16,443 nt of DNA from Klebsiella pneumoniae. GTDB taxonomy: Bacteria; Pseudomonadota; Gammaproteobacteria; Ga0077536. The notes under the pieces are model-generated. The model saw only the letters and a list, made by a program, of their open reading frames with translations, had not been told where the DNA came from and searched no databases. Made by a program: the position numbers and the translations under genes. This document shows positions 1 through 7,192 of this stretch, piece after piece (the first letter of the stretch is position 1; each line of letters opens with the position of its first letter). Location: positions 1 through 16,443 of the forward strand of contig CAMCBY010000030.1 of the NCBI GenBank assembly GCA_945873015.1. The letters run 5' to 3'.

Positions 1-123
1 ATCGTTGTAATAGAAGCCGACGCTGCCACGGAAATTCCCGCGGCCATGGCGCGCGGTGGCGGTGCTGGCGCAGCTTGCCAGGAGCAGCAGCACGACCAGG
101 CGGACCATCAGATGTTTATGCAT
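1..123 (-). CDS. Partial exported protein, probable lipoprotein (N-terminus only)
   Basis: Only the first 41 codons lie in the window; the reading frame stays open to the left edge. The ATG at 123-121 opens a typical export signal: a short basic start (MHKHLMVR), a hydrophobic core (LVVLLLLA) and the lipobox LASC, with Cys18 as the candidate lipidated residue. A second possible cleavage site is the A-T-A stretch at 21-23, so a plain type I signal peptide is not excluded. The visible mature part (HGRGNFRGSVGFYYND) is glycine- and aromatic-rich and I recognise no family. A GGAG lies about 10 nt before the ATG. It is separated by 300 nt from the AhpD-like gene upstream and so probably has its own promoter. 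The export call is well supported; the function is unknown. Confidence 0.6.
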   Translation of the reverse strand, partial: MHKHLMVRLVVLLLLASCASTATARHGRGNFRGSVGFYYND

Positions 124-423
124 GTCTCGAACGCTCCGATGTTGAATGCGGCGAACCTGTGGGCGATTTTCGCCCGCGAGATAGACGTCGCCCGTGCAAA
201 ATGGTTTCTCGGCCAGACCTCGTTTGCGGTCAGCGCACAGGGCAGTGACGCTGTGCGAGGCGTCGCCGCCTATCACTGCCGAGCAGACTAGGCGCTGCGA
301 CTAAACTCGTGCTGAACCGGTGCCAGCATTGAGTCCGCACTCTCGCTTCAAGGTGACCGGCATGACAACACTGCGCGTGTCGCACTGTGAAGCGCGCCAC
401 GGCTTGTGCGAGTGCGGCGGGGT
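124..423. other. 300-nt intergenic region without a credible gene
   Basis: This gap lies between the stop of the AhpD-like gene and the start of the exported protein, both on the minus strand. It should hold the promoter of the exported protein gene and the end of the upstream transcript. I found no convincing -35/-10 pair and no hairpin followed by a T-run. A perfect small stem lies at 161-175 (GGGCGA, 3-nt loop, TCGCCC), and two interlocking inverted repeats lie at 234-280 (separate entry). An open frame on the plus strand at 46-291 looks spurious, being antisense to the signal peptide and of low-complexity composition. Confidence 0.5.
234..280. repeat. Two interlocking perfect inverted repeats (possible pseudoknot)
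   Basis: CGCACAG (234-240) is the exact reverse complement of CTGTGCG (251-257). GGCAGTGA (241-248), which fills most of the loop of that hairpin, is the exact reverse complement of TCACTGCC (273-280). The two stems are therefore either alternatives or form an H-type pseudoknot. A weaker GGCG/CGCC stem sits inside the second loop (259-270). No T-run follows on either strand, so this does not look like a simple terminator. It lies roughly 110-160 nt upstream of the exported-protein start. A protein-binding operator or chance in GC-rich DNA are the alternatives. Confidence 0.35.
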
Positions 424-825
424 TCAGCTCCCGACCTTGAAGATTTCGTCGACCTCCACCTGCAAGGTCGAGACCAGACCATTGGTGTGATGAGCCATGC
501 CGATCACTGCCAACAACTCACCATACTGTGCATCGCTCATGCCCTTGGCACGCGCGGCCGCAGTGTGGGAATGCACGCAATATTCGCAGGAATTGGCGGC
601 TGACACGGCGATGTAGATCAATTCCTTGGTCAGCGGATCGAGCGCGCCGGGCGCCATTACCGCTTTGGCGGTTTCCCAGGTGCGCTTGAGTTGCTCAGGA
701 TTGACCGCCATCGCCTTCCAGAAGTTGTTGATGAAATCCGTATTGCGGGTGGCGCGGATATCGTCATAGACGGCGCGTACCGCGGGCGTGGCGTCTGCGT
801 ATTCGATGAGATGCACGGTGGTCAT
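424..825 (-). CDS. AhpD-like / carboxymuconolactone decarboxylase family protein
   Basis: This is a 133-residue protein of the AhpD-like all-helical fold. It carries the family signature E-x11-C-x2-C-x3-H: Glu68, Cys80, Cys83 and His87 in AANSCEYCVHSH. In AhpD-type enzymes the CxxC cysteines reduce peroxides or partner thiols, with the Glu and His helping proton transfer. The true substrate of this branch is unknown, and the CxxC argues for a redox role rather than lactone decarboxylation. The start is supported by AGGAA at 838-834, 8 nt before the ATG. It is the last gene of a minus-strand group, 36 nt after the aminotransferase stop. There is no signal peptide, so it should be cytoplasmic. 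Confidence 0.85.
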   Translation of the reverse strand: MTTVHLIEYADATPAVRAVYDDIRATRNTDFINNFWKAMAVNPEQLKRTWETAKAVMAPGALDPLTKELIYIAVSAANSCEYCVHSHTAAARAKGMSDAQYGELLAVIGMAHHTNGLVSTLQVEVDEIFKVGS

Positions 826-861
826 GGTAAAAATTCCTGACGAGGTAATAGAAAGTGACGG

Positions 862-1944
862 TCAGGCCGCGGGCACGTCAATCTTTTGCGTCCAGCCGTA
901 AGGGTCAGGGCGTCTGCCGGTCTGCAGGCCAGTCAATTCTGTATGCAGGCGATGCGCAACCGGGCCAGGCTGGCCGTCACGCACCTGGATTTCCTGTCCT
1001 TCAAAATACAATCGTCCGACCGGTGCGATGACCGCGCCGGTGCCCATGCCGAAGATTTCGGTGATGCGACCCGTGGCGAGGCCATCCAGAACTTCGCTGA
1101 TGGCAATGCGTCGCTCGGTGACAGGGAAGCCGACATCAGGCGCCAGTTGCAACAGGGAGCGGCGCGTTACGCCGTGCAGGATGGCGCCACTGAGGGCCGG
1201 CGTAACGATATCGCGGCCGTCAAATACGAAGGCAATATTCATCGCGCCGACTTCGTCTACGTAGCGGCGCTCGACACCATCGAGCCATAACACCTGCTGA
1301 TAACCCTTGGCCAGGGCAACTTCCGTCGCTGCAATCGAGCCGGCGTAATTACCCGGAGTTTTAGCTTCACCCGTGCCGCCGCGCACCGCGCGCACGTAGT
1401 CATCCGACACATACACCGACACCGGCGCAAAGCCGGCGGCGAAGTAGGGTGCGACCGGCGACAGGATGATGTAGTGCAGGTACTCACGGCTGGCGCGTAC
1501 CTCAAGCGTATTCTCGGTCGCGATCATGACCGGACGGATATACAGCGCCGTGCCCTCGCGCTCCGGCACCCAGCGATGGTCGAGTGCGACCAGAGTTGCG
1601 ATGGCCTGCACATGCAAGGCGGTGTCCACCGGTGGCATGCCCATGCGCCGTGCCGATTCATTAAAACGCTCGGCATTGCACTGCGGGCGGAACAGATTGA
1701 TGTGACCATCTGGGCGCCGATAGGCCTTGGTGCCGTCAAAAATCATCTGGCCGCTGTGATAGACGGAGGCCGCCGGGTCAAGCGTGATGGGCGCATAGGC
1801 ACCGATGCGGGGCGCGTGCCAGCCGCGCTCGACGCTATAGCGCTGAGTGAACATGCGGGTGGTGAAAAACCGGCCGAAGCCGAGTTGCTCGGGCAATTCC
1901 GGCACCTGTTCGGCAAGGTTCTCTACAACAATTTCGGTGTCCAT
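862..1944 (-). CDS. ilvE: Branched-chain amino acid aminotransferase (PLP fold type IV)
   Basis: This enzyme should reversibly transfer the amino group between leucine, isoleucine or valine and 2-oxoglutarate, the last step of their synthesis. The 360-residue product matches the longer (eukaryotic-like, bcat_II) branch rather than the roughly 310-residue E. coli IlvE. The PLP-binding lysine is Lys195 in the signature GGTGEAKTPGNYAGS, followed by the VDEVGAMN block (Glu231) and the GTGAVIAP phosphate-binding loop near 301-308. I chose the ATG at 1944 because residues before it look non-homologous and the longer frame would overlap the preceding gene; the ribosome-binding site here is weak. It lies 88 nt after the alpha/beta hydrolase and 36 nt before the AhpD-like gene, in the same orientation, so probably one transcript. 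Confidence 0.9.
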   Translation of the reverse strand: MDTEIVVENLAEQVPELPEQLGFGRFFTTRMFTQRYSVERGWHAPRIGAYAPITLDPAASVYHSGQMIFDGTKAYRRPDGHINLFRPQCNAERFNESARRMGMPPVDTALHVQAIATLVALDHRWVPEREGTALYIRPVMIATENTLEVRASREYLHYIILSPVAPYFAAGFAPVSVYVSDDYVRAVRGGTGEAKTPGNYAGSIAATEVALAKGYQQVLWLDGVERRYVDEVGAMNIAFVFDGRDIVTPALSGAILHGVTRRSLLQLAPDVGFPVTERRIAISEVLDGLATGRITEIFGMGTGAVIAPVGRLYFEGQEIQVRDGQPGPVAHRLHTELTGLQTGRRPDPYGWTQKIDVPAA

Positions 1945-1988
1945 GAAAAAACTCGTGTGGGGCTGAACAAACCAGATCGCGGCCGCTT

Positions 1989-2009
1989 GCGGCGCACCCC
2001 ATGCGCCGC
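1989..2009 (-). other. Hairpin between the hydrolase and ilvE
   Basis: GCGGCGC at 1989-1995 is the perfect reverse complement of GCGCCGC at 2003-2009, with a 7-nt loop. It lies in the 88-nt spacer before ilvE. On the minus-strand transcript it is not followed by a U-run, so it is not a classical Rho-independent terminator. It could tune read-through or mRNA stability, or be a by-product of GC-rich sequence. Confidence 0.3.
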
Positions 2010-2032
2010 TGAAACGGGCGCGCCGCGTGTGC

Positions 2033-3034
2033 TCAGGCCAGTAGTTCGGCCAATGCCTTGTCGATAAACGTATTGTCTGCCGCATCGACACCAAAACCCG
2101 CACCATGGCCCCATTTCGACGGGATGGGACGCAACTCAGCGTTCGGCATGCGCGCCACTTCGTATTCGCTGTCGGGCACGCGGAAATACAGATCGGTCTC
2201 GCCCGGCATGACTATCGCGCGACAGGTAATGGCCCGCAACGCGGCGTCAAAATCGCCGTTAAAACGTGGGTTGGTGCTGATGTCGCCCGCCATCCAGGTG
2301 CGCGCCATGGCGATGAGGTTGTTGGCGTCGTTGGCGAGAAAATAACGCTGGGTGAACTTCACGACGTCATCGCGGCTGGCGAGGCCCAGTTTCGTGTAGA
2401 GCTTTTCGCGGAAAAAATCCTGCGAGAACAGCCACGCCGAATAGACATGGCCGAAGGCCAGTACGCCGCGCAAGGGCTGACTCTCATACCAGCCGTCCTT
2501 GAAATCGGGGTCGAGTCGCAGCGCATTGACGGCACTGTCGACGAATACATAGTTGTGCTCGGCGGTGCGGGCGGAACCGCAGATCGGCGCAATCGCATCG
2601 ATCATGTCGGAAAACAGCGCGCCCCATTGATAGGTCTGTTGAGCGCCCATCGAAAAGCCGGTCACCAGACGGATACGTTTGACGCCGAGTTTTTCCGTGA
2701 GCAGGCGGTGCTGACACATCACGTTGTCGTAGAGCGTGGTGAGCGGGAAACCTCCGCGGCCATAGGGCGCCGGGGTATTGCTGGGCGAACTCGAGCAGCC
2801 ATTGCCGAGCATGTTGGGGATCACCACGAAGTATTTGCTGGGGTCGATGACGCGACCGGCGGCCAGCATGAACTCGGTTTCGCTATGACGAGCACCGTAG
2901 AAGGTCGGAATGACGATGGCATTGTCGCCCGCGGGCGAAAGTTGACCGAAGGTCGTGTAGGCGATTTTGACGTCGAGTGTGAAACCGCTTTGGGTGGCGA
3001 AGCCCGGGATCTCGTAGGTAAACAAGTCTGACAT
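2033..3034 (-). CDS. MetX-like alpha/beta-fold hydrolase or acyltransferase
   Basis: This 333-residue protein has the alpha/beta-hydrolase fold of the homoserine O-acetyltransferase (MetX) superfamily. The nucleophile elbow is GFSMGAQQ with Ser128; the likely acid is Asp281 in GETDLYF and the likely base His310 in WGHGAGFG. The fingerprint N-M-L-G-N-G near 74-79 also fits the family. The elbow differs from the GGSMGG of proven homoserine acetyltransferases, so the substrate should be left open: these relatives are often named MetX by similarity only. The start at ATG 3034 is fixed by AGGGGA at 3047-3042, 7 nt upstream; 42 further codons are open upstream but lack support. It is first in the group with ilvE and the AhpD-like gene. 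Confidence 0.8.
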   Translation of the reverse strand: MSDLFTYEIPGFATQSGFTLDVKIAYTTFGQLSPAGDNAIVIPTFYGARHSETEFMLAAGRVIDPSKYFVVIPNMLGNGCSSSPSNTPAPYGRGGFPLTTLYDNVMCQHRLLTEKLGVKRIRLVTGFSMGAQQTYQWGALFSDMIDAIAPICGSARTAEHNYVFVDSAVNALRLDPDFKDGWYESQPLRGVLAFGHVYSAWLFSQDFFREKLYTKLGLASRDDVVKFTQRYFLANDANNLIAMARTWMAGDISTNPRFNGDFDAALRAITCRAIVMPGETDLYFRVPDSEYEVARMPNAELRPIPSKWGHGAGFGVDAADNTFIDKALAELLA

Positions 3035-3314
3035 TGGTTCTTCCCCTGTGCGTGCCAGCACCGCAGGCGGTGGTAGGCGATGAGCAAAGCGCAATCCTAA
3101 CATCGCGACCCGGCCGCCGACGCAGCACACCTGGTTGGCCGCACGGTCGGTGGCGGACACTTGATTCAGAACGACCTGCCCGCGACCGCTATAGACGCTT
3201 TATGGGTGGGGGTGATTTTGCGTCGCGCTGTCCGCGTGAGGCAGGTATGCTTGCCGCCGATCGCGAATATCAGGCGGCGACGCCATGGCCAGGGATTTCT
3301 AACAGGGCGGGCTT
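3035..3314. promoter_or_regulatory. Divergent intergenic region between hydrolase and glycan operon
   Basis: This 280-nt gap separates two divergently read groups and must supply promoters for both. The only hint of a plus-strand promoter is TATAGA at 3190-3195 with a poor TTCAGA at 3165-3170 (19-nt spacing), which I rate as weak. No convincing minus-strand promoter is seen. It also holds the stem at 3251-3280. The open frames crossing it on either strand lack support as genes. Confidence 0.35.
3251..3280 (+). other. Leader stem-loop upstream of the glycan operon
   Basis: TTGCCGCC (3251-3258) can pair with GGCGGCGA (3273-3280) as an 8-bp stem with one G-U pair and a 14-nt loop containing TCGCGA. 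It ends about 34 nt before the GTG of the first gene of the plus operon. No U-run follows. If transcription starts upstream, this would sit in the 5' leader. Function is unproven. Confidence 0.25.
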
Positions 3315-4313
3315 GTGAGCGGACAATCTGCACTTATTGTCGGTGGCGGCGCCGTGGGCGTCGATTTCCACCTGCCGCGCCTGTTGTCCCTGTGCAGCAT
3401 GGCGGACGTGACCATTGTCGAGGTCGATGCCCGTCGTCGTGTTGAATTGTCCACCAAACTCGGCGCACGCAAGGACGTGCAGGTGTTATCCGCGCTGCCA
3501 GCGGCGCGCACGTATGAAATCGCCGTGATTGCCACGCCTCCGCGGCTGCATGCCGCCTATGTGGACGAACTCAAGCACCGTTGTCAGCGCCTGCTGATTG
3601 AAAAACCGCTGGCTCACTCACTGGCCGCCTCCGAAGCCATCGTGGCAAGCCTGGCCGACGCCCGCACGCAGGCTTTCGTTTGCCACATCCGCCGCGCCCT
3701 CGGCAGTTTCGCGCTGGTGCGTGCGCTGCGCGAGCGCGGTGACTTCGGGCGCTTGCTCGAGGTGCGCATGGCGGAGGGCGGCGTGTTCAGTTGGAAGGCG
3801 GCCTCGATTGGTTCCTTTTCGCGCGAATTGAATGGCGGCGGCGTATTGCAGGACACCGGTCCCCATGCGGTCGATCTGCTGTGCCAGGTGTTTGATGAAC
3901 TCGAGCTCGAACGCGCCTGGATGGATGCCGATGTGCAAAGCGGCACGCGCGCCATCGAGGCCAACTGCGTATTGCGACTGCGCGGTGACGGTGAGGTCAG
4001 TATCGAACTCAGTCTGAGTCGCAACCGCAATTTTTCCAACCAGGCCTGTTTCCGCTTCGAACGCGCGAGCATGGCCGTCGATGTGCGCGACAACAGCGTG
4101 CGGCTGGCTCTCGATGAGGGCATCGGCGTGGCCGGCGTGGCGCTCGATGGCCCACCGCAACGTCTCGAATACCATGAATTGTTCGACGCGTTCTATCGAC
4201 GTTTTGTCGCCGCCGGTGACAATCGCGGGGTGACACCGGACGACGCGTTGCGGGTCGCGCGTATCATCGACGCCGCTTACCGTCGGGCGGAGCCGATGGC
4301 GGGGGAATTCTGA
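3315..4313 (+). CDS. Gfo/Idh/MocA-family sugar oxidoreductase
   Basis: This is a 332-residue NAD(P)-dependent dehydrogenase. The N-terminal Rossmann fold has GGGAVG at 10-15. The family's catalytic-site motif EKP is at 96-98 (LLIEKPLAHS), and the substrate-domain signature is GGGVLQDTGPHAVDLL at 174-189 with Asp180 and His184. Such enzymes oxidise or reduce ring hydroxyls or ketones of nucleotide sugars or free sugars. The start is a GTG; AGGG lies about 8-9 nt upstream. It opens an eight-gene operon, and its stop overlaps the ATG of the epimerase gene by one base (TGATG). The context points to synthesis of a modified surface sugar; the substrate cannot be read from the sequence. Confidence 0.85.
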   Translation: MSGQSALIVGGGAVGVDFHLPRLLSLCSMADVTIVEVDARRRVELSTKLGARKDVQVLSALPAARTYEIAVIATPPRLHAAYVDELKHRCQRLLIEKPLAHSLAASEAIVASLADARTQAFVCHIRRALGSFALVRALRERGDFGRLLEVRMAEGGVFSWKAASIGSFSRELNGGGVLQDTGPHAVDLLCQVFDELELERAWMDADVQSGTRAIEANCVLRLRGDGEVSIELSLSRNRNFSNQACFRFERASMAVDVRDNSVRLALDEGIGVAGVALDGPPQRLEYHELFDAFYRRFVAAGDNRGVTPDDALRVARIIDAAYRRAEPMAGEF

Positions 4314-5437
4314 TGAAGGTCGCGGTGTTCGGCGGCTCGGGTTTTCTTGGCTACGATTTTGTGCGCCTCGCTCTGGGTGACGGTGTGTGTACGCCGGTGG
4401 TCTATTCCAGTAGTGCCAAGAGCCTGTCCAATCTTGCCCGCCATGAAGTTGATATTCGCCTCTATCCGTCGGCTGACCCGGTCTCGGTCGTGCTGGATGA
4501 CGATGTTGCTCTCGTGATCAATTTTTCCCATCCCTTTGAACCGCGCGACGGCATCAGCGGCTACGCACAGGTCGAACGTTTTGCCGCCTTCGTCGGGCGC
4601 GCGCGTCAGCGCAATCCGCGCCTGCGACTCATTCATACCAGCTCGATGTCGGTCTATGAACCGTTTGCGCCTGGCCGCGAGTTTGAAGAGCATGCGCCGC
4701 TGCGCGCCCCGCGTCACGATCGATATGCGCGCGAGAAAATCTGCGCAGAGCAGGCTCTGCGCGCGTTGCCCGACTCCCAGTCATGGCAATTGCATCTGCG
4801 CCCGACGGTGGTCTACGGGCCGTTCTGCGGAGTGTGGACGGATAGAATTTTTGAAGCCTTCATGGCCGGTGATGTCGACTACCATGCACTGTCCGGGCGT
4901 ATCCAGCCCTTGCTCGGCGCGGACCTGTCCCGTTTCCTGCTGGCGCGTGTGACGGATTTCCGTGCCGGCACCTACAACATGCCGGGACCGGAAACCCTCA
5001 CCTGGCTGGAATTTTTCTCGGTCTTTCAGGACATCGCCGCCCGCGGCAAGCTACAACAGCGTGCGGGGCACGCCGGCAATTACGAGAGTCCGTGGCGCTT
5101 CTATGCCAGCAACCTGCGCGAGTTGCTGCATGCGGTACGTAAGGAGCCGTCCTTTGACCGCATCGCGCTCAGCATCGCGCGTCATTTGCCGGACAGCAGC
5201 GTGCAGCGCATCCGGCAACTGCTGTTGGGGCGCGGTGCAGGCCCCAGTGTCGCTGCCGATTCGCGTGCGAACTCGGAGTATCTGCGTCCGTTCTTCGCTG
5301 AAGACCGGCTGGTATCGCCGCGCCTGCTGGCGCGCGACTTTCCCGACTTCAAGCCACAGTCGGTGAGCGCCAGTCGCGCGCAGCTTGCGCGCTATTTCCG
5401 CTATCGTTTCAGCGACGACAGCTTCGTCGCATCATGA
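4313..5437 (+). CDS. NAD-dependent epimerase/dehydratase (extended SDR)
   Basis: This is a 374-residue extended short-chain dehydrogenase of the nucleotide-sugar epimerase/dehydratase type. It has GGSGFLG at 7-13 for NAD binding, the serine of SSMSVYE at 110-116, the catalytic Y-x3-K pair Tyr138/Lys142 in YAREK, and RPTVVYGP at 163-170, which is typical of the family. The C-terminal half is longer and less familiar than in GalE-like enzymes. Whether it epimerises, dehydrates or reduces the sugar is not determined. Translation is probably coupled to the preceding gene by the 1-nt overlap, and it overlaps the methyltransferase gene by 4 nt (ATGA). Confidence 0.85.
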   Translation: MKVAVFGGSGFLGYDFVRLALGDGVCTPVVYSSSAKSLSNLARHEVDIRLYPSADPVSVVLDDDVALVINFSHPFEPRDGISGYAQVERFAAFVGRARQRNPRLRLIHTSSMSVYEPFAPGREFEEHAPLRAPRHDRYAREKICAEQALRALPDSQSWQLHLRPTVVYGPFCGVWTDRIFEAFMAGDVDYHALSGRIQPLLGADLSRFLLARVTDFRAGTYNMPGPETLTWLEFFSVFQDIAARGKLQQRAGHAGNYESPWRFYASNLRELLHAVRKEPSFDRIALSIARHLPDSSVQRIRQLLLGRGAGPSVAADSRANSEYLRPFFAEDRLVSPRLLARDFPDFKPQSVSASRAQLARYFRYRFSDDSFVAS

Positions 5438-6315
5438 CTATGACGAGCGCGGCAACGCTGCTCCGCCCGCTGACGCGCCCATTGCTGCGCGCTGCGCGTT
5501 TTTTGAACGACTGGATACACGCACCCTTGCCGTGCCGGGTGTGCGGTGCCCGGACCGTGCGCCGCGCGGCCTATCGTCGGGTGTTTAATCAATGCTGCGA
5601 GTGCGACTTTATCTTTGCCATCACCTACGACGAACAGGAAAGCCGTGATGGCATGGGGCTGGATGGTTCGTGGACCGGCTTTGGCGGCGGCGGCTTCCGT
5701 GAGTATTACCTGGCGCGACAAATGGTCGAGGTCTTGGCGCTTCCCCGTGTGCTGCTGTTTGGCACCGGCAATACACCCACCTTCGCGCAGTTGCTGGAGG
5801 AGGGTGTTGAGGTGAGCGGCTGCGACATCAGTCAGGATGTCGTGCGTATGAAACAGCAGTTGTTTGGCGCGGCGCGCTTCATGACGCCGGCGCAGTTGCC
5901 GGGTGCTGCCAGTTTTGATGCGATTGTCGCGGTCGAGGTGATTGAGCATCTGCTTGCGCCGGCTACCACATTCGCGCAATTGTTCTCGTTGTTGCGGCCG
6001 GGCGGTGTCATCTGTGGGACCACCGATTGCTGGCCGGGCGGTTCCCTGGTCGATGGCAACCGACCAGGCTATATGAGCCATCTCGCGCATGTCGCCTACT
6101 GGTGTGAGCGCAGCTTGCGGCGCATTGCTGACAACTACGGATACAGCGTGGCGCTGCACGAGATGGTGCGCCCCGGCAGCGTCTTGCCGGACCAACGATT
6201 CGGACAACTGTGGCCGAACAAGCGGGTCTTCTTTCTGTTCGATAAGAGCGTACACGGCGCGTATTTCGACGACCTGCGCGTGCGCCAGCCGGTCCTGCCG
6301 ATCGACCGGCCGTGA
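5434..6315 (+). CDS. SAM-dependent methyltransferase with N-terminal zinc ribbon
   Basis: This 293-residue protein combines an N-terminal Cys4 zinc ribbon (Cys34, Cys37 in CRVCG; Cys54 and Cys57 in CCECDF) with a class I SAM methyltransferase. SAM motif I is LLFGTGNTP at about 107-115, the acidic ribose ligand is probably Asp131, and EVIEHL follows at 168-173. The same architecture occurs in sugar C-methyltransferases, so C-methylation of a deoxy- or keto-sugar is a reasonable guess, but O- or N-methylation is possible. The chosen start overlaps the epimerase stop (ATGA); a second ATG lies two codons downstream. A 34-nt gap follows before the MptE-like gene. Confidence 0.8.
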   Translation: MTMTSAATLLRPLTRPLLRAARFLNDWIHAPLPCRVCGARTVRRAAYRRVFNQCCECDFIFAITYDEQESRDGMGLDGSWTGFGGGGFREYYLARQMVEVLALPRVLLFGTGNTPTFAQLLEEGVEVSGCDISQDVVRMKQQLFGAARFMTPAQLPGAASFDAIVAVEVIEHLLAPATTFAQLFSLLRPGGVICGTTDCWPGGSLVDGNRPGYMSHLAHVAYWCERSLRRIADNYGYSVALHEMVRPGSVLPDQRFGQLWPNKRVFFLFDKSVHGAYFDDLRVRQPVLPIDRP

Positions 6316-6349
6316 CCCGCATGGCACCGCCAGAGCATCGCTGACTCAG

Positions 6350-7177
6350 ATGAAACCCCATTACCTCGACGGACTGGCGCACTGGGAGAGAATACTGTTC
6401 AAGTGGGCACGGCTGGCCGCTTGTTCGCGCGCGTTCTACGCCGGTTATGAGGCCTGGCACGACGACTTGCCCGCCCTCACGCCGTTTGCCGGCCGCCATG
6501 CCGGACAACGTTGTTTCATCATGGGGGGTGGGCCGTCCTTGAAGCTCATCGACCCGGCGCCGCTGCGCAATGAGGTCACTTTCGGCGTCAATGGCATCTT
6601 CCTGATATATGACTGGCTGGGCTTTGAGCCGAGCTACTACGTGGTGGAGGATTTCCTGGTATTCGAAGACCGTTGGCGCGAGATTCTGCAACGGGTCCAG
6701 GCATCGACCTGCTTTTTCCCCAGTCATTTTGACTACCCGGACTTTGTGCGCGACAACCATCACTACTTTCGCGCCATCTATGATTTCGAGCCGCGCTCAG
6801 GCTTTCCGCGTTTTTCGCGCAATGCGGCGCGCCTCATGTGGATAGGCGGTACGGTCACCTATATCTGTCTGCAACTGGCTTTGTATATGGGGTTCAAAGA
6901 GGTCTACCTCATCGGCATGGACCACAATTACCGCCGCCCTGCCCATGTCGAGAGTGTCGGCGATGTCTGGACCTCCCATGGCGACGACCCCAACCATTTC
7001 CATCCACAGTATTTCGGGGCCGGTTATCGCTGGCACGACCCGCAGGTCGAGCGTATGGAAACCGCCTATCACAAGGCGCGCGAAGTCTACGATGGCGCCG
7101 GCGCCAAGGTTTTTAACGCGACGGTGGGTGGTCATCTCGAAGTGTTCGAACGGGTGGACTATGCGAGCCTGTTCTGA
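6350..7177 (+). CDS. MptE-like / MAF_flag10 (DUF115) putative glycosyltransferase
   Basis: This 275-residue protein resembles the DUF115 / 6-hydroxymethylpterin diphosphokinase MptE-like family. Visible family marks are FIMGGGPSLKLID at about 56-68, FGVNGIFL at 78-85, YYVVEDFLVFED at 96-107, GGTVTY at 166-171 and the YLIGMDHNY block at 186-194. The same domain forms the core of Maf proteins needed for flagellin glycosylation, and its fold has been compared with GT42 sialyltransferases. Next to a CMP-sugar synthetase, a role in transferring a CMP-activated sugar is more likely than pterin metabolism; that is inference. The flanking regions of full Maf proteins are missing. The ATG at 6350 was chosen because the 87 open codons before it lie within the methyltransferase gene. 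Confidence 0.75.
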   Translation: MKPHYLDGLAHWERILFKWARLAACSRAFYAGYEAWHDDLPALTPFAGRHAGQRCFIMGGGPSLKLIDPAPLRNEVTFGVNGIFLIYDWLGFEPSYYVVEDFLVFEDRWREILQRVQASTCFFPSHFDYPDFVRDNHHYFRAIYDFEPRSGFPRFSRNAARLMWIGGTVTYICLQLALYMGFKEVYLIGMDHNYRRPAHVESVGDVWTSHGDDPNHFHPQYFGAGYRWHDPQVERMETAYHKAREVYDGAGAKVFNATVGGHLEVFERVDYASLF

Positions 7178-7192
7178 GCCCGGGGCCGTGTG

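Noticed and set aside
46..291. An 81-codon plus-strand frame at the left edge
   Set aside because: It begins antisense to the signal peptide of the exported protein, with low-complexity composition and no ribosome-binding site.
1945..2106. A 54-codon upstream extension of the ilvE frame
   Set aside because: It would overlap the 3' end of the preceding hydrolase gene and its residues look like an out-of-frame translation; the ATG at 1944 fits the family length.
2105..3031. Long open frame (308 codons) on the plus strand
   Set aside because: It is fully antisense to the MetX-like gene, whose motifs and ribosome-binding site are clear; no family features in the antisense product.
3165..3195. 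TTCAGA / TATAGA as the promoter of the plus operon
   Set aside because: The -35 is poor and the spacing is 19 nt, so it is mentioned only as a hint in the intergenic entry and not called as a promoter.
5401..6327. Long open frame (308 codons) on the minus strand
   Set aside because: It is antisense to the methyltransferase gene, which has a zinc ribbon, SAM motifs and operon coupling; the product is Gln/Arg/Ala/His-rich without motifs.
6321..6344. A short ATG frame of seven codons (MAPPEHR) before the MptE-like gene, considered as a leader peptide
   Set aside because: No ribosome-binding site, no regulatory codon run, and it sits inside an operon where such short frames arise by chance.
6455..6470. 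TGGCACG followed by TTGC, resembling a sigma-54 promoter
   Set aside because: The GG-to-GC spacing is 11 rather than 10 bases and it lies inside the MptE-like coding sequence.
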